A stretch of 64,000 nucleotides of DNA from Pseudoclavibacter terrae (GCF_008831075.1 NZ_WBJX01000003.1:62001-126000), one strand, 5' to 3'. Shown: positions 36,633 to 46,147, counted from the stretch's first letter. A program made the numbers and translations. Notes: a model not told the origin generated them from the letters alone.

Positions 36633-37376
36633 ATGCCCGGCACTGCTCGCACCCAGCGCACGCCACAGGCTGGGATCATTCGGCAGAAGCGACTCTCCGA
36701 TCAGGTCGCGGACGCAATCAAAGATGACATCCTGGCGCGCGGGCTGGAGCCCGGCGACAAGCTCCCTTCCGAACGCCAGCTCTGCGAGGCCTATGGCGTC
36801 TCGCGCACCGTCATCCGCGAGGCTGTCCAGGCACTCACCGCCAAGAGCATCGTGATCGCGACCCCCGGTTCCGGACTCACCGTCGCCCGCGCGAGCATCG
36901 ACGATGTCGGCCAGATGCTGCAGATGTTCCTCCGCAACGGCCCAGAAGTTCCCTACCTGCAGTTGCACGAGGTGCGCGCGACTCTCGAGGTCTCTGTCGC
37001 GGGGCTGGCCGCAGAGCGCATCGACGAGGTCGGCATCAGTGCACTCGCGGACCTCTGCGAACAGCTGCCATCGTTCTCAGACGACATCGCTGCCGCTTCG
37101 CGCAACGACTACGACTTCCATCGTGGACTCGCCGTAGCCACCGGCAACGACTTCTTCGTCACGCTCTACGACGTCCTGGGGGAGGGACTCATGCAGACAC
37201 GCATCGCTACCTTCTCCTTCGACCCGAGGCGCATCGAGGTCGTGGCTCGGGCTCACGCGGCGATCGTGGCGGGACTCGCGGCGCATGACTCTGACGGCGC
37301 AAGCTCTGCCATGGTGGATCACCTCGGAGAGGTGCGCGAGACCTGGATTCTGCACCAGTCCCACCCGTCGGCCTGA
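36633..37376 (+). CDS. GntR family regulator, FadR subfamily
   Basis: A 247-residue regulator. The winged helix is QVADAIKDDILARGLEPGDK then LPSERQLCEAYGVSRTVIRE, and the C-terminal FCD domain has VRATLEVSVAGLAAERIDE, DYDFHRGLAVATGN and HAAIVAGLAAHD with the metal-binding Asp/His residues. FCD regulators typically sense sugar acids or other carboxylates. It is divergent from the TRAP/OtnK operon and upstream of an SDR, so it is the likely local regulator. I chose the ATG at 36633 because AAGGGAG is well spaced; earlier starts add 16 unconserved residues. Confidence 0.9.
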   Translation: MPGTARTQRTPQAGIIRQKRLSDQVADAIKDDILARGLEPGDKLPSERQLCEAYGVSRTVIREAVQALTAKSIVIATPGSGLTVARASIDDVGQMLQMFLRNGPEVPYLQLHEVRATLEVSVAGLAAERIDEVGISALADLCEQLPSFSDDIAAASRNDYDFHRGLAVATGNDFFVTLYDVLGEGLMQTRIATFSFDPRRIEVVARAHAAIVAGLAAHDSDGASSAMVDHLGEVRETWILHQSHPSA

Positions 37377-37389
37377 TCGCGACTCTGTT

Positions 37390-37409
37390 CACTGTGTGAC
37401 TACACAGTG
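37390..37409. promoter_or_regulatory. Perfect palindrome before the SDR gene
   Basis: CACTGTGT-GACT-ACACAGTG has 8-bp perfect arms and is AT-rich for this genome. It lies 80 bases before the SDR start and 14 after the GntR gene. Operator more likely than terminator. Confidence 0.5.
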
Positions 37410-37488
37410 ATTACGGATGCGTGCTCCGTAGCCTTCGTTGAATCCCGGGCGGCCAGCCACGGATCACCGACGACAAAGGAGTTGCGAT

Positions 37489-38259
37489 ATGACAGATTTC
37501 AGCGGACGCTCAGTCCTCATCACCGGCGGCGCGGGCGGCATCGGCGCGGCGACCGCCGAGGAGTTCCTCAAGCTCGGCGCCCGCGTAGCGCTCGTCGACC
37601 TCTTCGCAGAGCCACTCGAGGCGACGCGCGAGCGCCTCGCCGCGCTCGGCGACGTCATCACGATCACGGCCGACGTCACCAATGAGGCAGACGTCGAGCG
37701 CTATGTCGCCGAGACCGTCGAAGCCTTCGGCACGGTCGACGTGTTCTTCAACAACGCCGGCATCGAAGGCGCCGTCGGCCCGCTCACCGAGGCGAGCGTC
37801 GACAACTACGAGAAGGTGTTCGCCGTCAACGTCCGCGGAGTCTTCCTCGGCATGAAGCACGTGCTCAAGGTCATGACCGAACGCGGCAGCGGCAGCATCA
37901 TCAACACCTCCTCGGAGGCAGGCCTCGACGGGTCGCCGGGCGTCTCCGCCTACGTCGCGTCGAAGCACGCCGTCGTCGGCTTTACGAAGTCGGCCGCGCT
38001 CGAGGTCGCATCGACCGGCGTGCGGGTCAACAGCATCCACCCGTCGGGCGTGAACACGCAGATGGTGCGGCGCCTCGAGGAAGGCTTCGGCGGCGGGGAC
38101 ATTGAGGCCGCGAAGGCCGGATTCCAGGCCGCGATCCCCATGGGCCGGTATGCGGAGCCACTCGACATCGCACGCGTCGTCGTGTTCCTCGGCTCGGATG
38201 AGGCGTCGTTCGTGACCGGCGCGCAGTGGCGCGTCGACGGCGGCAACGGCGCCCGCTGA
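37489..38259 (+). CDS. Short-chain dehydrogenase/reductase of the sugar-acid locus
   Basis: A 256-residue classical SDR. ITGGAGGIGAATAEEFLKLG binds NAD(P), with Asp at the end of strand 2 (VALVDLF) favouring NAD(H). NNAGIEG, the catalytic Ser (IINTSSEAG) and YVASKHAVVGF (YxxxK) follow. The C-terminal FVTGAQWRVDGG is typical. AAAGGAG precedes the ATG. It is downstream of the GntR gene and may provide a second oxidation step on the imported sugar acid, or an isomerisation-like oxidation/reduction pair with the zinc enzyme; this is inference. Confidence 0.92.
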   Translation: MTDFSGRSVLITGGAGGIGAATAEEFLKLGARVALVDLFAEPLEATRERLAALGDVITITADVTNEADVERYVAETVEAFGTVDVFFNNAGIEGAVGPLTEASVDNYEKVFAVNVRGVFLGMKHVLKVMTERGSGSIINTSSEAGLDGSPGVSAYVASKHAVVGFTKSAALEVASTGVRVNSIHPSGVNTQMVRRLEEGFGGGDIEAAKAGFQAAIPMGRYAEPLDIARVVVFLGSDEASFVTGAQWRVDGGNGAR

Positions 38260-38350
38260 CCGGAGCGCCCTCCGCACAGCGCGCGGGAGCGCAGGCCAGT
38301 CGGATCGCCCGCACCATTCGTGGCCCCGCGCCTACATCCGCACGCAGACG

Positions 38351-38416
38351 CACGCAGACAAAGTTGTGGCCCGATGCTCCTCCCGAGAACGGGAACAGCA
38401 CCGGGCCACAACTCTT
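38351..38416 (+). repeat. 66-bp palindromic element, copy 1
   Basis: A CACGCAGAC lead, then AGTTGTGGCCCG (38362-38373) and CGGGCCACAACT (38402-38413) as outer arms, with an inner stem TCCCG-AGAA-CGGGA. Copy 2 has the same length and outer arms. Confidence 0.75.
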
Positions 38417-38595
38417 TGGTGCTCGCGGCTCACCTGGGCGCTCGCGGCGACCGCGGCGACCGCCCGCCCCGCCTGTGGCACCCGCCCGCGCGCCGGCAGC
38501 ACCCGCGGCGACCGCCCCGCCCCGCGCGCGGCACCCGCGGCGACCGCGCGCCGGCCCCCGCGCGCCGGCAGCATCCGCGACCCGCGACCCGCCAC

Positions 38596-38661
38596 CACGC
38601 AGGCAAAGTTGTGGCCCGTTGTCACTCCCGCAAGCGGGAACGACAACGGGCCACAACTCTT
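38596..38661 (+). repeat. 66-bp palindromic element, copy 2
   Basis: CACGCAGGC lead, then a 17-base perfect stem from AGTTGTGGCCCGTTGTC to its complement, and an inner stem CTCCCG-CAAG-CGGGA. Same orientation as copy 1, 245 bases away. Bases that differ between the copies change in pairs on both arms. Confidence 0.75.
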
Positions 38662-38688
38662 CGCGCCGCAAGGCCTCACCAGTTGACC

Positions 38689-38730
38689 CCTGACCCATGG
38701 GCCCTGACCCATGGGCCCTGACCCCTGGGT
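38689..38730 (+). repeat. 14-bp tandem repeat, three units
   Basis: CCTGACCCATGGGC at 38689 and 38703, then a degenerate copy CCTGACCCCTGGGT at 38717. It lies before the convergent gene at 38770. The unit is not a multiple of three. Confidence 0.6.
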
Positions 38731-38769
38731 GCCCTGGCCGCTGACCTCCGGCCGCAGTCGCGCCGCCCC

Positions 38770-39300
38770 TCAGGCGAGACTCGTCAGCACGAACAGCGTC
38801 GCGCGCAGCGGCGAGAGGGCGATGGCGACCGCGAGGTCGCGAGGCGTGCACCCGGCGTCGAGCCGATGCGACGTGAACGACGCCCCGCTCGTCACAACCG
38901 GCGCCCCATTGCGGGAGAGCTGAACGCTCGAGAGGCCGACGCCGCGCATCGTCCACTCGGTGCCGTCGACGCGAGCCCGCACCGTGCGCGAGCGGCGAGT
39001 GAGCTGAAGGTCGAATCGCCGAGCATGCGGCTGCGTCACCTCGCCGGCGACACCGCCGACGACGAGCTGCATCGGGAACCGGAACGTGCCCTCGGGTGCG
39101 ACCCACGCCGCCCCGCGGTGCTGCTTCTCGTCGGCGATGAGCTCGGCGGTCGGGAGCCCGTGGCCGGATGCCGTCGCGCGCCAGGGGTCGGCCGAATACA
39201 CGAGCGCAGCCGCGCCGAATGGGGTCTCCGACCTCCACACCTCTTCCGGCGACCTGTGGGTGATCGGGACCCGCTGGGACCTGAATGCACGGATGCTCAC
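38770..39300 (-). CDS. Hypothetical protein downstream of hspR
   Basis: A 176-residue soluble protein starting at GTG (SIRAFRSQRVPITHRSPEEV). It is rich in beta-strand patterns (FDLQLTRRSRTVRARVDGTE) and ends in a hydrophobic stretch that is too short for a clear membrane helix. No motif I recognise. It begins 24 bases after the hspR stop on the same strand, so it may be the last gene of the chaperone operon. Confidence 0.55.
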   Translation of the reverse strand: MSIRAFRSQRVPITHRSPEEVWRSETPFGAAALVYSADPWRATASGHGLPTAELIADEKQHRGAAWVAPEGTFRFPMQLVVGGVAGEVTQPHARRFDLQLTRRSRTVRARVDGTEWTMRGVGLSSVQLSRNGAPVVTSGASFTSHRLDAGCTPRDLAVAIALSPLRATLFVLTSLA

Positions 39301-39324
39301 GTCACGGCCCGTTCCGCGGCGTGG

Positions 39325-39837
39325 CTAGTCGCTCGCCGGCTTCTTCGCGGCGGGGCGGCGTCTGCGTACGGGGCGCGGTCGCTCGTCGGCGTCGACCTCT
39401 GCCTCGTGCACGCGTGCCGGCCGCCAGACGACGACCTCGGTGCGGCGTGCCGTGCGGCGTCCGTGCGCGAGCGGCACGACGTCGCCTCGCTCGCCAGCCG
39501 CGAAGATGCGGCCGCCGAGGCGAGTGAGCCGCTCGTCGGCGAGCTCCGCCTCAAGCGCCCGCACGCGCCGCCGCAACCCGAGCACCTCACGCTGCAGCTC
39601 GAGCACGCGCGCGATGCCTTCGAGGCTCACGCCCTCGTTGGAGAGCACTGCGATCTCGCGGAGCTGCGCCACGTCGCGGAGCGAGTAGCGCCGCACGCGG
39701 CCCGCCGTGCGCTGCGGCGTGACGAGCCCCATCCGGTCGTACTGCCGCAGGGTCTGCGGGTGCATGTTCGCGAGCTCGGCGGCCATGGCGATCGCGAAGA
39801 TCGGGGCGTCCTCGTCGAGGTCGGAGGGGAATGCCAT
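39325..39837 (-). CDS. hspR: Heat-shock repressor HspR (MerR family)
   Basis: A 170-residue MerR-type repressor. The N-terminal winged helix reads FAIAMAAELANMHPQTLRQY then DRMGLVTPQRTAGRVRRYSL, with the MHPQTLRQYDRMGL pattern specific to HspR. A short coiled coil (VLELQREVLGLRRRVRALEA) follows, then a basic tail. In actinobacteria HspR binds HAIR inverted repeats together with DnaK as corepressor and represses dnaK operon transcription. HAIR-like sites are present upstream of dnaK at 43641 and 43703. It is the fourth gene of dnaK-grpE-dnaJ-hspR. Confidence 0.93.
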   Translation of the reverse strand: MAFPSDLDEDAPIFAIAMAAELANMHPQTLRQYDRMGLVTPQRTAGRVRRYSLRDVAQLREIAVLSNEGVSLEGIARVLELQREVLGLRRRVRALEAELADERLTRLGGRIFAAGERGDVVPLAHGRRTARRTEVVVWRPARVHEAEVDADERPRPVRRRRPAAKKPASD

Positions 39838-39845
39838 GAGCGCCC

Positions 39846-40856
39846 CTACCGGCCCTGGCGGGCGAGGCGGAGGAGGTCTTCGCGCGGGCTCTCATCGCCG
39901 GACGCCGCGACGAAGTCAGCGAGCGCCTTCTCCTGCGCGCTCGAGAGATGGTTCGGAACGGCGACCTCCAGGTGCACGAGCAGATCGCCCTTGCCCTTCT
40001 TCGTCTCGATGCCACGGCCCTTGACGCGCAGCGTCTTGCCGTTCGGGGTGCCGGGCGCGACCTTCACGCGCACGGTGCCGCCGTCGACGGTTGGCACCTC
40101 GATCGTGGCGCCGAGCACGGCCTCCGCGAAGGAGACGGGCACGGTGACCTCGAGGTTCAGGCCGGAACGCGTGAACACCGGGTCGGGACGCACGGTGACG
40201 GTGAGGATCAGGTCGCCGGCCTCGCCGCCGTTCGGGCTCTGACCGCCCTTGCCGCGGAGGCGGATCTTCTGCCCGTCCTCGACGCCCGCCGGAACGCGCA
40301 CCTTCACGACCCGTCCGTCCTGCCCCTGCAGCTCCACAGTGTCGCCCTTGATGGCGGTCATGAAGCCGAGGGTCGTGGATGCGCTCTGGTCGCGGCCCTT
40401 CTGCGGCCCGGTCTGGAACCCGGCGGGGCGACCGGCACCGCCGCCGAAGCTGCCGGCGCCGAATCCGCCGCCGCCTCCACCGAACATGGAGCCGAGGAGG
40501 TCCTCGAAGTCGGCGTTCGACGCACCGCGGCGGGCACCGCCGCCGTTGAACATCCCGCCGAACACGTCCTCGAAGCCCGCACCTCCGGGGCCGCCTGGCC
40601 CCTGCTGGAAGCGGGCGCCTGAGCCCATCGCGCGCATCTGGTCGTACTCTGCGCGGTGCTCTGGGTCGGAGATCACCGAGTAGGCCTCGGAGATCTCCTT
40701 GAACTTCGCCTCTGCAGCGGTGTCTCCCGGGTGCGAGTCAGGGTGGTACTGACGCGCGAGCTTCCGGTACTGCTTCTTGAGGTCTTTTTCGTCTACGTCC
40801 TTCGATACGCCGAGCACCGCGTAGAAGTCCTTGTCAAACCAATCCTGACTGGCCAT
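39846..40856 (-). CDS. dnaJ: DnaJ-type co-chaperone without zinc finger (CbpA/DnaJ1 type)
   Basis: A 336-residue Hsp40. The J domain has the HPD motif at residues 38-40, followed by a Gly/Phe-rich linker (FGGMFNGGGARRG ... GGGGGFGAGSFGGG) and two C-terminal beta-barrel substrate-binding domains (VKVRVPAGVEDGQKIRLRGK, VRVKVAPGTPNGKTLRVKGR). The Cys-rich zinc-finger domain of classic DnaJ is absent, as in the DnaJ encoded in the dnaK operon of many actinobacteria. AGAAGGACC precedes the ATG. A stem-loop at 40897-40941 separates it from grpE. Confidence 0.93.
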   Translation of the reverse strand: MASQDWFDKDFYAVLGVSKDVDEKDLKKQYRKLARQYHPDSHPGDTAAEAKFKEISEAYSVISDPEHRAEYDQMRAMGSGARFQQGPGGPGGAGFEDVFGGMFNGGGARRGASNADFEDLLGSMFGGGGGGFGAGSFGGGAGRPAGFQTGPQKGRDQSASTTLGFMTAIKGDTVELQGQDGRVVKVRVPAGVEDGQKIRLRGKGGQSPNGGEAGDLILTVTVRPDPVFTRSGLNLEVTVPVSFAEAVLGATIEVPTVDGGTVRVKVAPGTPNGKTLRVKGRGIETKKGKGDLLVHLEVAVPNHLSSAQEKALADFVAASGDESPREDLLRLARQGR

Positions 40857-40896
40857 ATGGTCCTTCTGTTCCTAGGAATGAGCATGTCTTCTGGAT

Positions 40897-40941
40897 GAAC
40901 ACGAGAGGGGGCCCGCTTCTGCGGTGCCCCCTCCCGTGTTC
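40897..40941 (-). terminator. Stem-loop between grpE and dnaJ
   Basis: GAACACGAGAGGGGGC and GCCCCCTCCCGTGTTC flank a short loop: a 16-base stem with one mismatch, inside the operon. It may attenuate transcription between grpE and dnaJ or protect the upstream mRNA. Confidence 0.6.
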
Positions 40942-40970
40942 GATCGGTGCGGGTGCGCCGATCGCGGTGC

Positions 40971-41681
40971 TTACGAAGCGGGTACGAACACCGCTGCCTT
41001 CGCGACGCGGACCACGCGGTCGCCGACCGTGTAGCCGCGCTCGACAACATCCGCGATGGTGTCGGTCGTGACGCTCGGGTTCGGCAGCTGCGCGATCGCC
41101 TCGTAGCGCTGCGGGTCGAAGGCCTCGCCGGCCTCGCCGTACGCGGTGAGGCCGAGGCGCTCGACCGCCGTGCGGAGCTTGTTGGCGATGACGGCCATAG
41201 GCGTGTCCTCGACGAGGTCGCCGTGCTTCTGGGCACGGTCGAAGTCGTCGAGCACGGGGAGGAGGGAGCGGAGCACCTCGGCCTTGGTGGCGTCGTATGC
41301 TTCGGTCTTCTCCCGATCGGTGCGGCGGCGGTAGTTGGCGTACTCCGCCTGGACGCGCTGCAGATCCTGGAGGCGCTCCTGGGCGAGATCGCTCTCACCA
41401 GGGGTGCCCTCGGTTGGTGCGTCCTCCGCGCCTTCGCCGCTGAGGAGCTTCTCGAGGTCCTCAACGCTCAGGCCTTCAGCCGCGGCTTCAGCAGCCTCGC
41501 CGGTCGCCGGGTCGGCGTCGTCCGTGGTGGACTCCGCCGACTCGGCGCCAGCAGCCTTGCCGAGGTCGCGAACTTCGCCAGTCTCCGGGTCGATCCGACG
41601 CTTGTCGTTGATGATCGGCTCGTTTGCTTCTCCCGAGTTCTCGGGACCGCGTGCTTCTGACTCGTTTCGCTCTTCAGCCAT
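40971..41681 (-). CDS. grpE: Nucleotide-exchange factor GrpE
   Basis: A 236-residue GrpE. A long acidic, low-complexity N-terminus of about 90 residues is followed by the coiled-coil and head domain: RVQAEYANYRRRTDREKTEA, then LLPVLDDFDRAQKHGD and the C-terminal beta domain VGDRVVRVAKAAVFVPAS. It releases ADP from DnaK. It starts 2 bases after dnaK, so the two are translationally coupled. Confidence 0.95.
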   Translation of the reverse strand: MAEERNESEARGPENSGEANEPIINDKRRIDPETGEVRDLGKAAGAESAESTTDDADPATGEAAEAAAEGLSVEDLEKLLSGEGAEDAPTEGTPGESDLAQERLQDLQRVQAEYANYRRRTDREKTEAYDATKAEVLRSLLPVLDDFDRAQKHGDLVEDTPMAVIANKLRTAVERLGLTAYGEAGEAFDPQRYEAIAQLPNPSVTTDTIADVVERGYTVGDRVVRVAKAAVFVPAS

Positions 41682-41683
41682 GA

Positions 41684-43549
<1,866 letters not shown>

Positions 43550-43640
43550 GTGTGGTTCTCCTTTTGTAGAGCTGCTTGTGTGAGTCTGAGTCGGCCCGGC
43601 CTGCTGTCTCGATCAAGCGCTTCGTCGAGGTGCGAGCAGA

Positions 43641-43661
43641 CCTGAGCCGTATGCGCTCAAG
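43641..43661 (-). promoter_or_regulatory. HAIR element 1 (HspR site) at dnaK
   Basis: On the coding strand CTTGAGC-N7-GCTCAGG, matching the HAIR consensus CTTGAGT-N7-ACTCAAG at 11 of 14 defined positions. It abuts the predicted -10 box, so HspR binding would block the promoter. Confidence 0.75.
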
Positions 43662-43687
43662 TTTACTCGACACCGACCTTGCGTCAA
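43660..43687 (-). promoter_or_regulatory. dnaK promoter
   Basis: TTGACG (43682-43687), 16-base spacer, TAAACT (43660-43665) on the minus strand. The -10 box touches HAIR element 1, and HAIR element 2 is just upstream of the -35 box. Confidence 0.7.
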
Positions 43688-43702
43688 GCCAGCAGGCTGA
43701 GA

Positions 43703-43723
43703 GTTGAGTGGGAGCGACTCAAG
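43703..43723. promoter_or_regulatory. HAIR element 2 (HspR site) at dnaK
   Basis: GTTGAGT-GGGAGCG-ACTCAAG matches the HAIR consensus at 13 of 14 defined positions. It lies 16 bases upstream of the -35 box. Confidence 0.8.
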
Positions 43724-43785
43724 TCTCTGCGCTCATGTCGCCGAGCTGGGCGGTGGAGCGCCCGGACCCCTGCTCGAGTCCAGTC

Positions 43786-44556
43786 CTAGGGCGGTGCTGC
43801 ACCATCGGGGCCGGGATCGACGGAGATCGGCTGGCCGGTCTGCGTCCTCACCTGGAGCATGGATCTCGCGAGCACGTCGAGCTGAGCCTCGTTGTAGAGC
43901 GCACGCATCGACTCGACGAGGGCGCTCTCCGCGAGCGGCTGCGCCTGCCGGATGCGCGGCTCGGTGAGCAGCCACGGGTAGCGGTCGAGGTTCTCGCGAA
44001 GCGCCGGCAGCATCTGGCTCACGAGCGCGACCCGTTCCTCCTCGTCGGCATCGGCGGGCAGTGCCTCGAAGGCCGCGTCGAGGTCCTGGTACCGCTGCTG
44101 GCCGTCCTCGAACATCTCCTTCACGTCGGCCATCGCCGCGTCGTCGTAGACCTGCGCGAAGATCGAGGCGAGCGAGCGATCTGTGGGCGTCATGCCCTCG
44201 GCGATGCCCTCGAACCCCGTGGGTGTGTCGAGCGGTGCCCCGTGGGCGAGCAGCGAGCCGACCTCGTCTCGAACCCGCTCGAGGCGCCGGATGCTCGCCT
44301 CGAGCTCTGCGTGCAGCTCACGCAGCAGCTCGCGCTGGTCGCCTCCGGCAACCGCATCCGGGATCTTCGAGAGCGACACCCCGAGGTCGCTCAGCCGGCG
44401 CACCTGCAGCACCCGGACCAGGTGCTCGACCCCGTACCGCTTGTAGCCGTTCGCCTGCCGCTCCGGCTCCGCCAGCAACCCGATCGAATGGTAGTGACGG
44501 ACCGTGTTCACCGTGGTTCCCGCCAGCTGCGCGAGCTGGCTCGTGCTCCAGACCAT
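43786..44556 (-). CDS. MerR family transcriptional regulator
   Basis: A 256-residue MerR-type regulator. The winged helix is at the N-terminus (TSQLAQLAGTTVNTVRHYHS, IGLLAEPERQANGYKRYGVE). A coiled coil (LLRELHAELEASIRRLERVR) and a helical C-terminal domain follow; the latter may bind an effector, as in TipA-like proteins. The ATG at 44556 is preceded by GGAGGAAACGC. It is downstream of a DUF418 membrane protein on the same strand (85 bases) and may regulate it. Confidence 0.88.
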   Translation of the reverse strand: MVWSTSQLAQLAGTTVNTVRHYHSIGLLAEPERQANGYKRYGVEHLVRVLQVRRLSDLGVSLSKIPDAVAGGDQRELLRELHAELEASIRRLERVRDEVGSLLAHGAPLDTPTGFEGIAEGMTPTDRSLASIFAQVYDDAAMADVKEMFEDGQQRYQDLDAAFEALPADADEEERVALVSQMLPALRENLDRYPWLLTEPRIRQAQPLAESALVESMRALYNEAQLDVLARSMLQVRTQTGQPISVDPGPDGAAPP

Positions 44557-44641
44557 GCGTTTCCTCCCTGCGCCGAGTATCACAGCGGCTACCGACAATC
44601 TGCGTCGAGGGCCGGTTCGGGCGGCCCCCGCCATCCGCGCT

Positions 44642-45916
44642 TCATGGGCGCTTGCGGAGCGTGCGGTAGCTGAGCTTCCGCAGCGCGACCTCGGCCGGGC
44701 CTCGCACGTTGCGACGGTCCAACAGGGAGGCGACAGCGACCGTGATGATCCACGCGCCGATCGCGACGACCATCGCAGACCAGCTCGACAGGTGCGCCCC
44801 GAGACCGAACCCCCAGGCCGCGAGCAGCGGGACGAACAGCAGGGATTGCGTGAGGTAGCCGCTCAGCGACCGTCGCCCGAGCGCCAGCAGCGCCCGCCCC
44901 GGGAGGCGCAGGCCCGACCCTCGCGTCTGCACGTGGTGCGCGATGAGGCCGAACGCCGCGGCGTAGCCCACGCCCGCGAAGATGCCGGTGAAGAAGTGCA
45001 CTGACCCGAACCCCGCCGGGTTGGGAAGGTCGAGCATGTCGAAGTGCACCATCACTTGGACGAGACCGGCCGACCAGCCGACGCCGATGCCACCGATCGC
45101 CGCGGTGCGCAGCAGTGGCAGATGCTTCGCTGGCTCCTCGAGGATGCGGTGGCGGGCGGCGAGCAGACCGAAGAGGAACGCGGTCGGAAGCGCAAGCGAG
45201 GCCACGCCGCTCAACAGACCGGGGAACCAGGCAGCCACCCGCAGCACCAGGGCCGCGAGGACATCGGTCTCGGCGAGGATCGGCTGCTGCGCGTTCGGAA
45301 CAGCGGGCAGGGGCGGGAGGAGCTGCATGGCGGCGAACGATCCGACGGCGAAGACGAAGCTGATCGCAAGCAAGACGCCGATCCAGACCTTCAGCGTCCG
45401 GTCGCTGCGGTTGAAGAAGAGGGGCACCATGATGAGTCCGATGAGCCCGTACGTGCCGAGGATGTCGCCCTGCCACAGCAGGACCGCGTGCACGAGGCCG
45501 AACGCGAGCAGCCACCAGTGGCGTGTGCGCAGCAGCCGACGCGCATCCTCGACCGGCAGCCCCTTCGCCACCTGCCGCGAGTACAGCTGCCAGATGCCGT
45601 AGGCGAAGAGGAAGCCGAACATGGTGTGCGTGCGGGTGTCGACGACGACGATGGTGAACGCCTGCGCGATCCGGTCGGCGAGGTTGCCGTCGGCGGGATG
45701 CATGAGCGTCGCGCCGATCTCGGACGTGAACAGGAACCACGGCGTGTGGGCGAGCGCGATGAGCAGCAGCATCATGCCGCGCGCGAGGTCAGGGGCGATG
45801 GCGCGCTCGGAGACCGGGGGCGGGGCTGGCGCGTGCCCCGGCGCCGGCGCTGGGCCGGGTTCACGTCTCTGGCCGGTGCTGGTGGTCACGGCGGATGATC
45901 CTTCGTGGGATTGCAT
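44642..45916 (-). CDS. DUF418 family membrane protein (second copy)
   Basis: A membrane protein of about 424 residues, depending on start. A Pro/Ala-rich N-terminal tail precedes RAIAPDLARGMMLLLIALAH and about ten membrane helices. The C-terminal DUF418 region contains PGRALLALGRRSLSGYLTQS, as in relatives. The start is uncertain: ATG at 45916 or GTG at 45931, neither with a strong ribosome site. It is paralogous to the gene at 1154-2251. Function unknown. Confidence 0.82.
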   Translation of the reverse strand: MQSHEGSSAVTTSTGQRREPGPAPAPGHAPAPPPVSERAIAPDLARGMMLLLIALAHTPWFLFTSEIGATLMHPADGNLADRIAQAFTIVVVDTRTHTMFGFLFAYGIWQLYSRQVAKGLPVEDARRLLRTRHWWLLAFGLVHAVLLWQGDILGTYGLIGLIMVPLFFNRSDRTLKVWIGVLLAISFVFAVGSFAAMQLLPPLPAVPNAQQPILAETDVLAALVLRVAAWFPGLLSGVASLALPTAFLFGLLAARHRILEEPAKHLPLLRTAAIGGIGVGWSAGLVQVMVHFDMLDLPNPAGFGSVHFFTGIFAGVGYAAAFGLIAHHVQTRGSGLRLPGRALLALGRRSLSGYLTQSLLFVPLLAAWGFGLGAHLSSWSAMVVAIGAWIITVAVASLLDRRNVRGPAEVALRKLSYRTLRKRP

Positions 45917-46147
45917 GCATCCATCGGACACCGTGTGGTCGCCACAGGGTCAAGCGGCGAGTCCGGTAACGCCACGTCAGGTTTCTGCGCGGAGCGTCAC
46001 CGAGCGACCGCCCCCGGCCCTCTGTTACGCGCATCCTGGACGCCACCCGGGCTACCTGCGACGCTCTCGCCAGCCCGCCACTCCGAGCGCGCCGCCTCCG
46101 GGCGCCCAGTGCATCCCTCCCATGCATGCATTCACGACAGGACCGTC
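45917..46147. other. Divergent intergenic region
   Basis: 231 bases between the DUF418 gene (minus) and the binding-protein gene (plus). GC-rich; no clear -35/-10 pair, operator or riboswitch found by eye. GCATGCAT occurs at both ends (about 45913 and 46123), probably by chance. Confidence 0.3.

Larger units (their letters stand above)
38260..38769. other. Repeat-rich gap between convergent genes
   Basis: 510 bases with no credible gene. They contain two 66-bp palindromic elements, a very GC-rich stretch (about 38440-38595) with repeated GCGCGCCGGCAGCA words, and a 14-bp tandem repeat. Confidence 0.7.

Noticed and set aside
38440-38600. CRISPR-like array
   Set aside because: The repeated words are irregularly spaced, vary in length and have no spacers of constant size; no cas genes are present.
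45960-46147. Possible riboswitch upstream of the binding-protein gene
   Set aside because: No known riboswitch core or paired helices could be assembled by eye; the region is simply GC-rich.
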